Of a stretch of 64,000 nucleotides of DNA, positions 37,001 through 46,099 are shown one piece after another. Origin of the DNA: Loktanella sp. IMCC34160 (GTDB lineage: Bacteria > Pseudomonadota > Alphaproteobacteria > Rhodobacterales > Rhodobacteraceae); assembly GCF_004145845.1 (NCBI RefSeq), contig NZ_SELP01000003.1, forward strand, positions 62,001 through 126,000. The letters are read 5' to 3'. How positions within the stretch are numbered: position 1 is the stretch's first letter; each line of letters starts with the position of its first letter. The notes beneath the pieces were generated by a model that did not search any database, was not told the origin of the DNA, and was given only the letters and a program-made list of their open reading frames with translations. Both the position numbers and the translations under genes were made by a program.

Positions 37001-39465
37001 CGGTAACCGAGGGCGAAAACCTGATCCCGTTGACCGTGACCGACGACTGGGGCGCAGGAGCCTATGTCACGGCGAGCGTCATCCGGCCCATGGACGTGCA
37101 GGCCGGGCACAATCCGGCGCGCGCGCTTGGGCTGGGCTATGCGTCGGTTGATCCGGGGCCAAAACAGCTTTCGGTCCGGCTGGACGCGCCAGAGGTGATG
37201 CGCCCCCGGCAGCCGATGACCGTGGGGATCGACGTCGCGGGCCTGTCAGAGGGCGATACCGCCCATGTGACCCTTGCCGCCGTGGATCTTGGAATTCTCA
37301 ACATCACCGGCTTCGACAGCCCCGATCCGTCCGGCCATTATTTCGGCCAGCGGCGGCTTGGCGTGGAACTGCGCGATCTTTACGGGCGGCTGATCGACGG
37401 GCTGAACGGGTCCATGGGCGCGGTCCGGTCGGGCGGCGATGCCATGGCCCAAATGGGGATGCAGTCGCCACCCCCGACCGAGGAACTGGTCACCTTCTTC
37501 GAAGGCCCCGTCACCATTGGCCCGGATGGGCGGGCCGAGGTCAGTTTTGACCTGCCCGCGTTCAATGGCACCGTTCGGCTCATGGCAATCGCATGGTCCG
37601 AGACCGGGGTCGGTCAGGCCGAGGCGGATGTCCTGGTGCGCGATCCCGTGGTCCTGACGGCCTCTGCCCCGCGGTTCTTTGCCCCCGGTGACCAAAGCCG
37701 CATCCTGTTAGAGATTGTCCACGCGGACGGACCTGCCGGTGAAATGGCGCTGCGGGTGCAGGGCGATGGCGTGGCGCTTGCCGCGCAGGAGGTGCCCGCG
37801 CGGTTCACTCTTGCGGAAGGTGAAAAAGTCAGCTTTGGCCTGCCGATCGCAGCGGTCGATCCCGGCATTCACGAGGTCACCCTGGTCCTGACCTCGCCGG
37901 ACGGCACCACCCTTGAACGGAGCCTGACAATCCCCGTGGTTCGCAATGACCCGCAGATGACTCGTCAGTCCCGGTTCAGCCTCGCACCCGGCGAGGTGTT
38001 CACCTTCGACGGAAACGTCTTTGCCGGTCTGGCCGATGGCACCGGCAGCGCAACGTTGTCAGTCGGCCCCCTCGCGCGGTTCGATGCGCCGGGTCTTCTG
38101 AACGCGCTGGACCGCTACCCCTATGGCTGCACTGAACAGGTCACCTCGCAGGCAATGCCGCTGTTGTATTTCGACGAGGTTGCCACGGCGATGGGCCTTG
38201 CCGGTCGGGACCGCGTATCTGACCGGATTGATCAGGCGGTGGCCGAGGTTCTGGCCAACCAATCGGCCAACGGGGCCTTCGGGCTGTGGGGGCCTTACTC
38301 GGGCGATCTCTGGCTTGATGCCTATGTCTCGGACTTCCTGAGCAGGGCGCGGGCGCAGGGGCGCGATGTCCCCGATATCGCCTTCCGCAATGCCATCGAC
38401 AACCTGCGCAACCGGGTCAACTACTACCCCGATTTCGACAGCGGCGGCACCGATCTGGCCTACGCGCTGATGGTTCTGGCCCGCGAAGGGGCGGCAGCGG
38501 TCGGCGATCTGCGCTACTACGCGGATCAACGGGCCGAGGCGTTCTCGACCCCGCTCGCGCTGGCGCAGCTGGGCACGGCGCTTGCGATGTATGGCGACCA
38601 GACCCGCGCCGATGCCCTGTTCCGCCGGGCCGGGGTGCTTTTGGCCGCGCGGTTTGTCGACGGGTCCGAGGCCCCGATCTGGCGGGCCGATTTCGGCACC
38701 ACACATCGCGATGCCGCCGCCGTTCTGGCACTCGCGGTCGAGGCGGGCAGCACAGCAGTGGACCGGGACATGATCGCGCGGCAGGTTGCCAATTCTGGCC
38801 GCCACCTGTCCACGCAAGAGGCTGCTTGGACCCTGATGGCCGCCAACGCGCTGATCGCGGACCTGTCGACCGCCGGGATCAAGTTTGACGGCGAACCGGT
38901 CACCGGCCCGCTGGTCCGGGTGCTTGAAGGGCAAACCGATGCGGCCCCGATCCGGGTGTCGAACACCGGTGACCGCGCGGCCGAATTGACCGTGACCACC
39001 TTTGGCGTTCCAGCAACGCCCGAACCCGCCGGTGGCAACGGATATGCGATCGAACGCAGCTACTACACGATGGACGGTGACCCGGTCGCCCCATCGGATG
39101 TGTCTGTCGGCACCCGCCTTGTCACCGTCCTGACGGTCACACCGTTCGGTCGGCAGGAAGGGCGGCTGATGGTGTCCGATCCGCTGGCGGCTGGCTACGA
39201 GATCGACAACCCGAACCTGCTGAATGCCGGGGATATCCGGGCGCTGGACTGGCTGGACCCTGTCGCGACCCAGTCGGCCGAATTCCGGTCCGACAGGTTC
39301 CTTGCGGCGGTCGACTGGCGATCGGATCAGCCGTTCAGACTGGCCTATATCGCGCGGGCGGTTTCGCCGGGCACCTTCCACCACCCCGCCGCCAGTGTTG
39401 AAGACATGTATCGGCCCGACCGGCGCGCATGGACCAACGCAGGCGAGGTGACGATCCTGCAATGA
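34033..39465 (+). CDS. bacterial alpha-2-macroglobulin family protein with N-terminal PAN/apple-like domain
   Basis: The 1810-residue envelope protein is a presumed periplasmic protease trap. It begins with a signal peptide (LALFLCSLALPAVSLA). Residues about 25-80 look like a PAN/apple module, with C52, C56, C62 and C74 in DACQTACLTNSQCRAFTF. Macroglobulin domains follow, then the central A2M region and the thioester domain with YPYGCTEQ. C1366 and Q1369 would form the internal thioester that captures proteases. It overlaps pbpC by ATGA, as expected for a system that guards the envelope together with PBP1C repair. SD is AAAGGAG. Confidence 0.9.
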   Translation: MRFLALFLCSLALPAVSLAEDYVPESRVAISRNVDFYGSDLANIFDTTLDACQTACLTNSQCRAFTFNQRSGACFPKAGVSELSPYDGAISGRILPTDPAVLGFATARATDLSFLRDADLEAAYTLAREIGRLHSSDERSAADLLAAARAREASGDLLNAFRLTGASVSVSDLPETWLDYARLARLANSSDRNEQSRMRGRAIPATIAAYLRAPTDGARATALGDLAIALEAGGRGRDMIPALRLALDIQPRRDIEAQLDDAIAKYGFRVADTQIEAEIASPRICAIFSEPLIRAGVDYTPFVQLPDSRLTVETSGDRLCIAGVDHGSRTRIVLREGLPAASGEALVRPVELTLYVRDRSPSVSVVTNGYVLPRTSEAAIPLQSVNLPEAELTLYRMTDRNLVRAMQEDLLGSPLYGWSEGYLSAQMATETWSGTAELQVELNRDMLTRVPLAEPLEGQEPGIFALVARVPGADPYETPPATQWFVLSDLGVATFLGTDGLTVAVRSLADASAADGAEVTLLSEANAVLGTALSDAEGVARFDPGLTRGTGSAAPAMVTVRKGDDLAFLSLTAAAFDLSDRGVEGRDPAGAIDTFIATDRGAYRAGEVIHLTALARDASAAALPGLPLTAILRRPDGVEYSRHFSGDDIAGGHVFALPVAASAPRGPWRISVHADVDAPALASTTVLVEDFLPERIDFDLTLPDGAIRLGDVPMLDLSARYLFGPPAADLAVEGDVLLQAASAVEGFDGYRFGRHDERFDARRDVLPGTRTDSDGEARLAVPLPEVSAEGRPLEMRVTARVSEGSGRPVERQITAPVLPDGPMIGINPRFDGVVPEGGRARFALIGLGPDLSPAEMQVKWTVNRVRTRYQWYSLYGSWEWDAVTTRTEVASGTVALGGDPVEVSADVDWGRYEIVVERTDGSYVASSTGFYAGWYAPADAGDTPDLLEASLDAESYQIGDTATFRIVPRYAGTALVTVMSNRVIHMEAVAVTEGENLIPLTVTDDWGAGAYVTASVIRPMDVQAGHNPARALGLGYASVDPGPKQLSVRLDAPEVMRPRQPMTVGIDVAGLSEGDTAHVTLAAVDLGILNITGFDSPDPSGHYFGQRRLGVELRDLYGRLIDGLNGSMGAVRSGGDAMAQMGMQSPPPTEELVTFFEGPVTIGPDGRAEVSFDLPAFNGTVRLMAIAWSETGVGQAEADVLVRDPVVLTASAPRFFAPGDQSRILLEIVHADGPAGEMALRVQGDGVALAAQEVPARFTLAEGEKVSFGLPIAAVDPGIHEVTLVLTSPDGTTLERSLTIPVVRNDPQMTRQSRFSLAPGEVFTFDGNVFAGLADGTGSATLSVGPLARFDAPGLLNALDRYPYGCTEQVTSQAMPLLYFDEVATAMGLAGRDRVSDRIDQAVAEVLANQSANGAFGLWGPYSGDLWLDAYVSDFLSRARAQGRDVPDIAFRNAIDNLRNRVNYYPDFDSGGTDLAYALMVLAREGAAAVGDLRYYADQRAEAFSTPLALAQLGTALAMYGDQTRADALFRRAGVLLAARFVDGSEAPIWRADFGTTHRDAAAVLALAVEAGSTAVDRDMIARQVANSGRHLSTQEAAWTLMAANALIADLSTAGIKFDGEPVTGPLVRVLEGQTDAAPIRVSNTGDRAAELTVTTFGVPATPEPAGGNGYAIERSYYTMDGDPVAPSDVSVGTRLVTVLTVTPFGRQEGRLMVSDPLAAGYEIDNPNLLNAGDIRALDWLDPVATQSAEFRSDRFLAAVDWRSDQPFRLAYIARAVSPGTFHHPAASVEDMYRPDRRAWTNAGEVTILQ

Positions 39466-41498
39466 TCCGCGCGGAGCATCTTTGCCTGACCCTTGCCGTC
39501 GTCCTTTGGGCGGCGGCTTTGGGCCGGGACAGGGTTGATATCTGGATCGACGCAACCGATCTGCCCGCGCTTGAGATCGACCAATCGGTCGAGGTTCTGG
39601 ACCGGGCCGGCACCCTGTTGCGCGCCTATACGGTCGCCGACGGGCGCTGGCGGATGGGCACCGATCCCGCGTCCGTCGATCCCATCTACCTTGCCATGTT
39701 GATCCGCTACGAGGACAAGCGGTTCCGTGACCACGCAGGCGTCGATCCGGTGGCGATGGCGCGGGCGGCGGCGCAGGCGCTTTGGCGGCAAGAGGTGATC
39801 TCGGGCGGGTCCACCCTAACCATGCAGGTGGCCCGGTTGCTCGAGGACAGCGGCACCGGGCGCTGGTCCGGAAAACTGCGGCAGGTCCGGGTCGCGCTGG
39901 CGCTGGAACGTCAACTGTCCAAGGACGATATCCTGACGCTTTACCTAAACCTCGCCCCATTTGGCGGCAATGTCGAAGGGGTGCGCGCCGCGAGTTTCAC
40001 CTGGTTCGGCAAACCGCCCGAGCGGCTGACCCCGGCAGAGGCCGCACTTCTGGTCGCCCTGCCGCAATCGCCCGAGGCGCGACGCCCCGACCGGCACCTG
40101 GCGGCCGCACTCGCCGCCCGTAACCGGGTGTTGAACCGGATGGTTTCGGACGGGGTGCTGGATGCCGAAACAGCCCGCGCCGCCCTGTCCGAACCGGTCC
40201 CCACGCACCGCCGTCCCTTCCCGGCGCTGGCGCCACATTTGTCCGACCGGCTGGTCGCTGCGGGCGGGCCGCGCGTTGTCCGCACCACGCTGGACGCCGG
40301 GCTTCAGACCCGGATTGAAGACCTTGCACAGGCCGCTGTCGCGCAGCGGACGGACCGGGTGCAGGTGGCTGTGATGATCGCGGATCACCAGACCGGCGAA
40401 CTCCTCGCCACTGTCGGGTCGAGCGCCCATTCGGCGGATCGGCGGGGCGGGTTTCTGGACCTGACACAGGCGGTTCGGTCGCCCGGATCGACGCTCAAGC
40501 CGCTGGTCTACGCCCTGTCTTTCGACAATGGGCTGGCCCATCCCGAAACGCTGATCGCGGACCGGCCGATGGATTTCAACGGCTACCGGCCACAGAACTT
40601 CGACGGGGCCTATCGCGGCGACATCCGGGTGCGGGATGCGCTGCAATGGTCGCTGAACATCCCCGTCGTCAGCCTGACCGAAGCGCTGGGGCCGGACCAC
40701 ATCCTTGCCGGGCTGCGACGGGCGGGGGCCGATCCCGCCTTGCCCGGCGGGCGGCCCGGTCTGGCGGTGGCCCTTGGCGGCGTCGGCATGACGCTGGAAG
40801 ACCTGACCCGGCTTTACGCGGGCCTTGCGCAAGGCGGCGTCGCCGTCGATCTGCGCGCCCTGCCTACCCCGTCGGACGGTTTCGCGCCGCAGCGGATCGT
40901 CGGAGAGGTCGCTGCCTGGCAGGTTGCCGATATCCTGCTTCAGGCCCCGCGCCCGGCCGGGGTGCAGGGCACCGGGATCGCCTTCAAGACCGGCACCTCG
41001 TATGGGCATCGGGATGCGCTGGCGGTGGGGTTTGACGGGCGGCACGTGGTGGCGGTCTGGATGGGGCGGGCCGATGGAACACCAGTGCCGGGGGCCTTTG
41101 GCGCAGACCTTGCCGCACCGATCATGTTCGAAGCCTTTGAACGGCTGAAACCGCGGATCGACCCGATCCCGCCACCGCCCCCCGCCACGTTGCTTCTGCC
41201 GACGGCGCAACTGCCGCTGCCCCTGCAACGGTTCCGGCCAAGGGGCGGACAGCTGGACGAGGGCGCACCGCGCATCGCCTTCCCCCCCGATGGTGCAAGG
41301 CTCGCCGGCGGTGGTCTGGTGGCGCGGGTCAGCGATGGGGCCGGCCCCTTCACATGGCTGGCCAACGGTGTTCCCGTCGGCACCACCTACCGGCGCGAGA
41401 TTCAGATTGACGCCCTTGGGCGCGGGTTCTCGGCCCTGACCGTGATCGACGCCGAAGGGCGGTCGGCCCGGACCGAGATCGAGCTTCTGGCACCCTAG
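39462..41498 (+). CDS. pbpC: penicillin-binding protein 1C
   Basis: A bifunctional peptidoglycan polymerase. It has an N-terminal membrane anchor, a GT51 transglycosylase domain (catalytic E84 in YEDKRF, then SGGSTLTMQVARLL) and a transpeptidase domain. The latter has S343 and K346 in GSTLKP, the SLNIP (SxN) motif and the KTGTS motif at K509. The C-terminal BiPBP_C-type domain (ending at 678 residues) is characteristic of PBP1C. ATG 39462 overlaps the A2M stop codon. The A2M-pbpC pairing is known from E. coli (yfhM-pbpC). Its stop overlaps that of recQ (CTAG). Confidence 0.94.
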   Translation: MIRAEHLCLTLAVVLWAAALGRDRVDIWIDATDLPALEIDQSVEVLDRAGTLLRAYTVADGRWRMGTDPASVDPIYLAMLIRYEDKRFRDHAGVDPVAMARAAAQALWRQEVISGGSTLTMQVARLLEDSGTGRWSGKLRQVRVALALERQLSKDDILTLYLNLAPFGGNVEGVRAASFTWFGKPPERLTPAEAALLVALPQSPEARRPDRHLAAALAARNRVLNRMVSDGVLDAETARAALSEPVPTHRRPFPALAPHLSDRLVAAGGPRVVRTTLDAGLQTRIEDLAQAAVAQRTDRVQVAVMIADHQTGELLATVGSSAHSADRRGGFLDLTQAVRSPGSTLKPLVYALSFDNGLAHPETLIADRPMDFNGYRPQNFDGAYRGDIRVRDALQWSLNIPVVSLTEALGPDHILAGLRRAGADPALPGGRPGLAVALGGVGMTLEDLTRLYAGLAQGGVAVDLRALPTPSDGFAPQRIVGEVAAWQVADILLQAPRPAGVQGTGIAFKTGTSYGHRDALAVGFDGRHVVAVWMGRADGTPVPGAFGADLAAPIMFEAFERLKPRIDPIPPPPPATLLLPTAQLPLPLQRFRPRGGQLDEGAPRIAFPPDGARLAGGGLVARVSDGAGPFTWLANGVPVGTTYRREIQIDALGRGFSALTVIDAEGRSARTEIELLAP

Positions 41499-43534
41499 CC
41501 GTCGTCCTGCAGGACCGACAGGAAGGCCGGGCCGAACCGTTCGGAATGCCTGTCCCCGATCAAGCGGGCCAGCGCGCCGAGGTCGGACGGCCGGGTCTTG
41601 GCGACCTTTGCCAGCTGCGCGGCGGTGCAGGACATGGGCTTGTCCAATCCCGTCTCTCCCCGCGCCAGATCGGCCTGAACGGCCAGCAGCCGGTCATAGA
41701 CGGTGCCCTCTGCCCGACCGGCCAGTTTGCGGCGGGCCGGGTGCACCTCTTCGACCGCGCCCGCGATCACCGACAGGAAGGCGTCACCATAACTTTCCAG
41801 CTTTTTCGCCCCCACGCCGCCAACCTGCGCCATGGCGTCCAGCGTCACGGGGCGCTTTTCCGCCATCTCGATCAGGGTGCGGTCGTTAAAGATGATATAG
41901 GCGGGAACGCCTGCGGCCTCGGCCAGCGCCCGTCGCTTGGCCTTGAGCGCGGACAGAAGCGGCGCGTCCTCCTCGCTCACCAACATCTTGACGCGCAGGC
42001 CCTTGCCCTTGGCGGCGCGGATCGTGTCGCGGCGCAAGTCGATGCTTTCCTCGCCGCGCAGGATCGGGCGGGCGCGGTCCGTCATCCGCAATCCGCCATG
42101 ACGTTCCGGATCGGGGCGCAGAAGGTCATGGCCCATCATCTGCCGGAAGATCGCCTGCCATTGGCGCCGGTCATACTCTTTGCCCACGCCATAGGTCGGC
42201 AGGCTGTCATGACCCCGCTGGCGGATCTTGTCGGTGTCTGACCCCAGCAGAATCTCGATCAGATGCCCGGCCCCGAAGCTTTCCCCGGTGCGCAGCGCGG
42301 CGGACAGGGCCATGCGGACAGGTGTGGTGCCGTCGAATACCTCGGGCGGCTGATCGCACAGGTCGCAATTGCCGCAGGGCGCGGCCTCCTCTCCGAAATA
42401 GCCCAGAAGGGTCTGACGACGGCAGCTCAGCGCCTCTGCCAACCCCAACAGGGCATTTAGCCGGCCATGATCGGCGGCGCGGCGTTCCGGCGGGGCCAGC
42501 CCTTCGTCGATCTGCTGGCGGCGGAACCGGATGTCGTCCGGCCCGAACAGGGTCAGGGTTTCGGCGGGTGCACCATCACGCCCGGCACGGCCGATTTCCT
42601 GGTAATAGGCCTCGATGCTTTTGGGCAGGTCCGCATGGGCGACCCAGCGGATATCAGGTTTGTCGATCCCCATACCAAAGGCCACCGTGGCGCAGACGAT
42701 CAACCCGTCGTCCTGCTGAAACCGCGCCTCGACGACGCGGCGGTCCTCGGCCTCCATCCCGCCGTGATAGTGACAGGTGTCATGCCCGGCCTCTGCCAGC
42801 GCACGGGACAGGGTTTCGGTCTTGGCGCGGGTGCCGCAATAGACAATGCCGGACTGACCCTTGCGGGCGGCGGCAAAGGACAGGATCTGCTGCCGGGGGC
42901 TGTCCTTGACCGCAAAGGCAAGGTGGATGTTGGGCCGGTCAAAGCCGCGCAGAAAGGTCGACGGTGCCTGCCCATCGAACAGCTTTTCAACAATCTCGGC
43001 GCGGGTTTCGGCATCCGCCGTGGCGGTGAAGGCGGCCAGCGGCACGTTCAGCGCCCGACGCAGTTCTCCGATCCGGAGATAGTCTGGGCGGAAATCATGG
43101 CCCCACTGGCTGACGCAATGGGCCTCGTCCACGGCAATCAGGGACACGCCCGCCTGCCGCAGCATCCGCTGCGCCCCACCCGAGGCAAGCCGTTCCGGCG
43201 CCATGTAAAGCAACTTGCATGTGCCCGCGCTCAGCGCCCGGAACGCCGCATCGGTTTCGGCGTCTGTATTGCCCGAGGTCAGCGCATGCGCCTCTACCCC
43301 GGCCTCACGCAGCCCGCGCACCTGATCGCGCATCAGGGCAATCAGCGGCGAAATGACGACCGTGACCCCGTCGCGAACAAGGGCCGGAAGCTGGAAACAC
43401 AGGGATTTCCCGCCCCCCGTGGGCATGATGGCCAGCGTATTGCGGCCCTCGACCACGGCTTCCACGATCTCCTGCTGGCCGGGGCGGAACGCGTCGAATC
43501 CGAAGACCGACCTCAGAAGCGTGGCAGCGCTCAT
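41495..43534 (-). CDS. recQ: ATP-dependent DNA helicase RecQ
   Basis: A 3'-5' helicase of recombination and replication-fork repair. The 679 residues show Walker A PTGGGKS (K43), the DEAH box VDEAHCVSQWGHDFRPDY (D138-H141) and the helicase C domain (HYHGGMEAEDR, QEIGRAGRDG). A zinc-binding segment (SCRR, then CGNCDLC) and winged-helix region follow, with a C-terminal HRDC domain (about 520-600). The complete RecQ architecture is therefore intact. It is convergent with pbpC and the two stop codons share CTAG. Confidence 0.96.
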   Translation of the reverse strand: MSAATLLRSVFGFDAFRPGQQEIVEAVVEGRNTLAIMPTGGGKSLCFQLPALVRDGVTVVISPLIALMRDQVRGLREAGVEAHALTSGNTDAETDAAFRALSAGTCKLLYMAPERLASGGAQRMLRQAGVSLIAVDEAHCVSQWGHDFRPDYLRIGELRRALNVPLAAFTATADAETRAEIVEKLFDGQAPSTFLRGFDRPNIHLAFAVKDSPRQQILSFAAARKGQSGIVYCGTRAKTETLSRALAEAGHDTCHYHGGMEAEDRRVVEARFQQDDGLIVCATVAFGMGIDKPDIRWVAHADLPKSIEAYYQEIGRAGRDGAPAETLTLFGPDDIRFRRQQIDEGLAPPERRAADHGRLNALLGLAEALSCRRQTLLGYFGEEAAPCGNCDLCDQPPEVFDGTTPVRMALSAALRTGESFGAGHLIEILLGSDTDKIRQRGHDSLPTYGVGKEYDRRQWQAIFRQMMGHDLLRPDPERHGGLRMTDRARPILRGEESIDLRRDTIRAAKGKGLRVKMLVSEEDAPLLSALKAKRRALAEAAGVPAYIIFNDRTLIEMAEKRPVTLDAMAQVGGVGAKKLESYGDAFLSVIAGAVEEVHPARRKLAGRAEGTVYDRLLAVQADLARGETGLDKPMSCTAAQLAKVAKTRPSDLGALARLIGDRHSERFGPAFLSVLQDDG

Positions 43535-43620
43535 GCGGGGGTGCCTGTTGGGGTTTATTGCTCGATTGGCAACACAATCCCACAGGCGGGAATCAGGGGC
43601 AAGGCCCCCTGACGATCAGG

Positions 43621-43902
43621 CTAAAGCAGGATCGCGGGCAGGATGATGTCGCGCAGGGCGATGATACCCACGAAGACGACCAGTGGCGACAGGTCCAAGG
43701 GCCGCGTATCCGGCAGAATGCGGCGGATCGGGTCAAAGATCGGCTGCAACAGACGGTTCAGCCCGACCCAGACCTGCTGGACCATCGGCTGGCGGGTGTT
43801 CAACACCTGAAAATTGATCAGCCAGCTCATGATCACGAAAACCAGCATGATCCAGAAGGCGACGTCCAGAAGCAGGGCGAGCAGCCGATAAAGTTCAACC
43901 AT
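43621..43902 (-). CDS. YggT family membrane protein
   Basis: This 93-residue protein has two hydrophobic segments and the YggT signature: LVFVIMSWLINF, then VGLNRLLQPIFDPIRRILPDTRPLDLSPLVVFVGI. Homologues are linked to osmotic stress or cell-division-site functions, but no precise role is established. I chose ATG 43902 because the upstream in-frame extension is Arg/Thr-rich and not family-like. It lies 86 bp upstream of recQ in the same direction. Confidence 0.9.
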   Translation of the reverse strand: MVELYRLLALLLDVAFWIMLVFVIMSWLINFQVLNTRQPMVQQVWVGLNRLLQPIFDPIRRILPDTRPLDLSPLVVFVGIIALRDIILPAILL

Positions 43903-44035
43903 CGTTCCGGTCTCTTTCTCTTGGGTTCCCCGACAGGTAAGTCGTGGCCGCCCGCCGCGCAAGCCCCTGCCCTCACGTCACGGTTGACGTGCAGGTCACC
44001 CCGCCCCAAGCCTGCCCCAACGAACGGAGGCCCCG

Positions 44036-44572
44036 ATGTATCCTGTCATCCGCATGACCTGGCAGATGTGGAAAACCCGCAAGAGCCCGAAACTGCCCTT
44101 TGATGGCACTCACGTCAGCACCCATTACTGCCTGCCCTGGGATCTGGATATCTTCTGGGAGTTAAACAACGGACGTACGCTCACGCTTTATGACCTTGGG
44201 CGCATCCCTCTGGGTCACCGGACCGGGTTGATCGACGCGCTGCGCCGCCGGGGCTGGGGGCTGACCGTGGCCGGATCGTCGCCGCGCTACCGCCGCCGCA
44301 TCCGGGCCTTCGAAAAGGTAACCATGAAATCGCGCGGGATCGGTTGGGACGACAGGTTCTTTTACGTCGAACAGTCGATGTGGAAGACCAGTGGGGACTG
44401 CGCCGGTCACGTCCTGATCCGGTCGGCCGCCACCGGGCCAAAGGGGATCGTGCCCCCCGCCGAGGTCGCCGCCGAGATGGGGCTGGACCCGATCTCGCCG
44501 CCCCTGCCCGATTGGGTCACGGCTTGGGTCGCGGCAGACGCCCAGCGCCCCTGGCCGCCGATGCAGGACTGA
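44036..44572 (+). CDS. thioesterase-like (hot-dog fold) protein
   Basis: The 178 residues resemble THEM6/4HBT-like acyl-CoA thioesterases: HVSTHYCLPWDLDIFWELNNGRTLTLYDLGRIPLGHRTGL, then IRAFEKVTMKSRGIGWDDRFFYVEQSMW. The conserved D and N in DIFWELNNGR lie where this family places its active-site segment. The acyl substrate is unknown. ATG 44036 follows GGAGG. Confidence 0.82.
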   Translation: MYPVIRMTWQMWKTRKSPKLPFDGTHVSTHYCLPWDLDIFWELNNGRTLTLYDLGRIPLGHRTGLIDALRRRGWGLTVAGSSPRYRRRIRAFEKVTMKSRGIGWDDRFFYVEQSMWKTSGDCAGHVLIRSAATGPKGIVPPAEVAAEMGLDPISPPLPDWVTAWVAADAQRPWPPMQD

Positions 44573-44668
44573 CGCGGCAGCCCCTGACGCAGCGGCACCC
44601 CCAACGCCGCGCTTGCCAGAACCCGCGCGCCGGGGTCTTATCCCTGCAAAAGGGAACAGGGGACAGGC

Positions 44669-46099
44669 ATGGCAAGCGCGAACAGGAAACGCATCTGGGG
44701 ATGGATGTTCTTTGATTGGGCGACTCAGCCCTTCTACACGCTTGGACTGACGTTCATCTTTGGGCCCTATTTCGCCGCCGTCGCCACCGGCTATTTCGCC
44801 GGAACGGGGCTGGACGAGGCGACAGCGGACGCACAGGCGCAATCGCTCTGGTCGCTGGGGCAAACGCTTGCCGGATTGCTGATCGCCTTTACCGCGCCCT
44901 TCGTTGGGGCCTATGCCGACCAGACCGGCAGGCGGATGCCGTGGATCTGGGTGTTCTCCGCGATCTATGTCGTGATGGCAGCCCTGCTGTGGCAGACCAT
45001 GCCCGACGGATCGACCATGTGGACGATGCTTCTGGTCTTCTCGGTTGGCTTTGTCGCGGCCGAATATCTGCTGATTTTCGTCAACGCGATGCTGCCGTCG
45101 CTGGGCAATGACAAGGAGGTCGGGCGGATCTCTGGCTCTGGCGCGGCGCTGGGGTATTGGGGCGGCGTTCTGTCCCTGTTCATCATGCTGATCTTCTTGG
45201 CCGAAAGCGAAACGGGAAAGACCCTTGTCGGGATGGACCCGGCCTTTGGGCTTGACGCCGAAGCGCGCGAAGGCACTCGGTCCGTCGGGCCGTTCATCGC
45301 GCTTTGGTTCGTTGTCTTCATGGTGCCCTTCTTCGCGTGGGTGCGCGAAGACAAACCGGATGCAAACGCGCCCAAGGCTTCGATCATGAAGGCCTTTGAT
45401 GACGTGGTCAGCACCGTGTTGTCCCTTCCCGAACGCAAAAGCCTTTTCGCCTTCCTTGGCGCGTCGATGTTCTACCGCGATGCGTTGAACGCGCTTTACG
45501 GGTTTGGCGGCGTCTATGCGACGCTGGTTCTGAACTGGTCGATCACCATGGTGGGCCTGTTCGGGATCGTCGGGGCCATCACGGCCGCCGTCGCCACATG
45601 GGTCGGCGGCTTGTGCGACAGCCGGTTCGGCCCGAAACCGGTGATCCGGGTCTGTGTCTGGCTGCTGATCGTCGTCTGTACGGTGATCGTGTCGATGACC
45701 CGGGAAGAACTGTTCGGGATTGCCCTGCGCAACGACATCCCCACCCCCGCCGCGCTTGCGCCGATGATCGGGGCTACGCTGGGGACTGCGGACATTATCT
45801 TCTATATCCTTGGTGCGGCGATCGGCGGAACCGGCGGCGCGCTGTATGCCGCCAGCCGGTCGATGATGGTCCGGCACACCAATCCCGACAAACCGAACGA
45901 AGCCTTTGGCCTCTTCGCCCTCTCGGGCAAGGCCACCGCCTTCCTTGCGCCCGGCCTGATCGGGATATTCACCGCTTCGCTGAACTCCGCTCGTCTTGGG
46001 GTCTCGCCGCTGATCCTGCTTTTCATCTTTGGATTGATCCTGCTACGCTGGGTCAACAAAGAGGGAGATCGCGCAGAATGGTCCGGGTCGCAGTCCTAG
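44669..46099 (+). CDS. MFS transporter, UMF1/Atg22-like
   Basis: The 476-residue protein has about twelve hydrophobic segments. The N-terminus GWMFFDWATQPFYTLGLTFIFGPYF and the TM2-3 loop GAYADQTGRRMPW are typical of the UMF1 (Atg22-like) branch of the MFS. The substrate is not known; related eukaryotic proteins export amino acids from the vacuole. The gene overlaps mepA by 22 bp, so the two are likely coupled. Confidence 0.88.
   Translation: MASANRKRIWGWMFFDWATQPFYTLGLTFIFGPYFAAVATGYFAGTGLDEATADAQAQSLWSLGQTLAGLLIAFTAPFVGAYADQTGRRMPWIWVFSAIYVVMAALLWQTMPDGSTMWTMLLVFSVGFVAAEYLLIFVNAMLPSLGNDKEVGRISGSGAALGYWGGVLSLFIMLIFLAESETGKTLVGMDPAFGLDAEAREGTRSVGPFIALWFVVFMVPFFAWVREDKPDANAPKASIMKAFDDVVSTVLSLPERKSLFAFLGASMFYRDALNALYGFGGVYATLVLNWSITMVGLFGIVGAITAAVATWVGGLCDSRFGPKPVIRVCVWLLIVVCTVIVSMTREELFGIALRNDIPTPAALAPMIGATLGTADIIFYILGAAIGGTGGALYAASRSMMVRHTNPDKPNEAFGLFALSGKATAFLAPGLIGIFTASLNSARLGVSPLILLFIFGLILLRWVNKEGDRAEWSGSQS

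Noticed and set aside
38059-39960. 633-codon minus-strand open frame
   Set aside because: It is antisense to the A2M thioester domain and pbpC and is Arg/Pro-rich without motifs.
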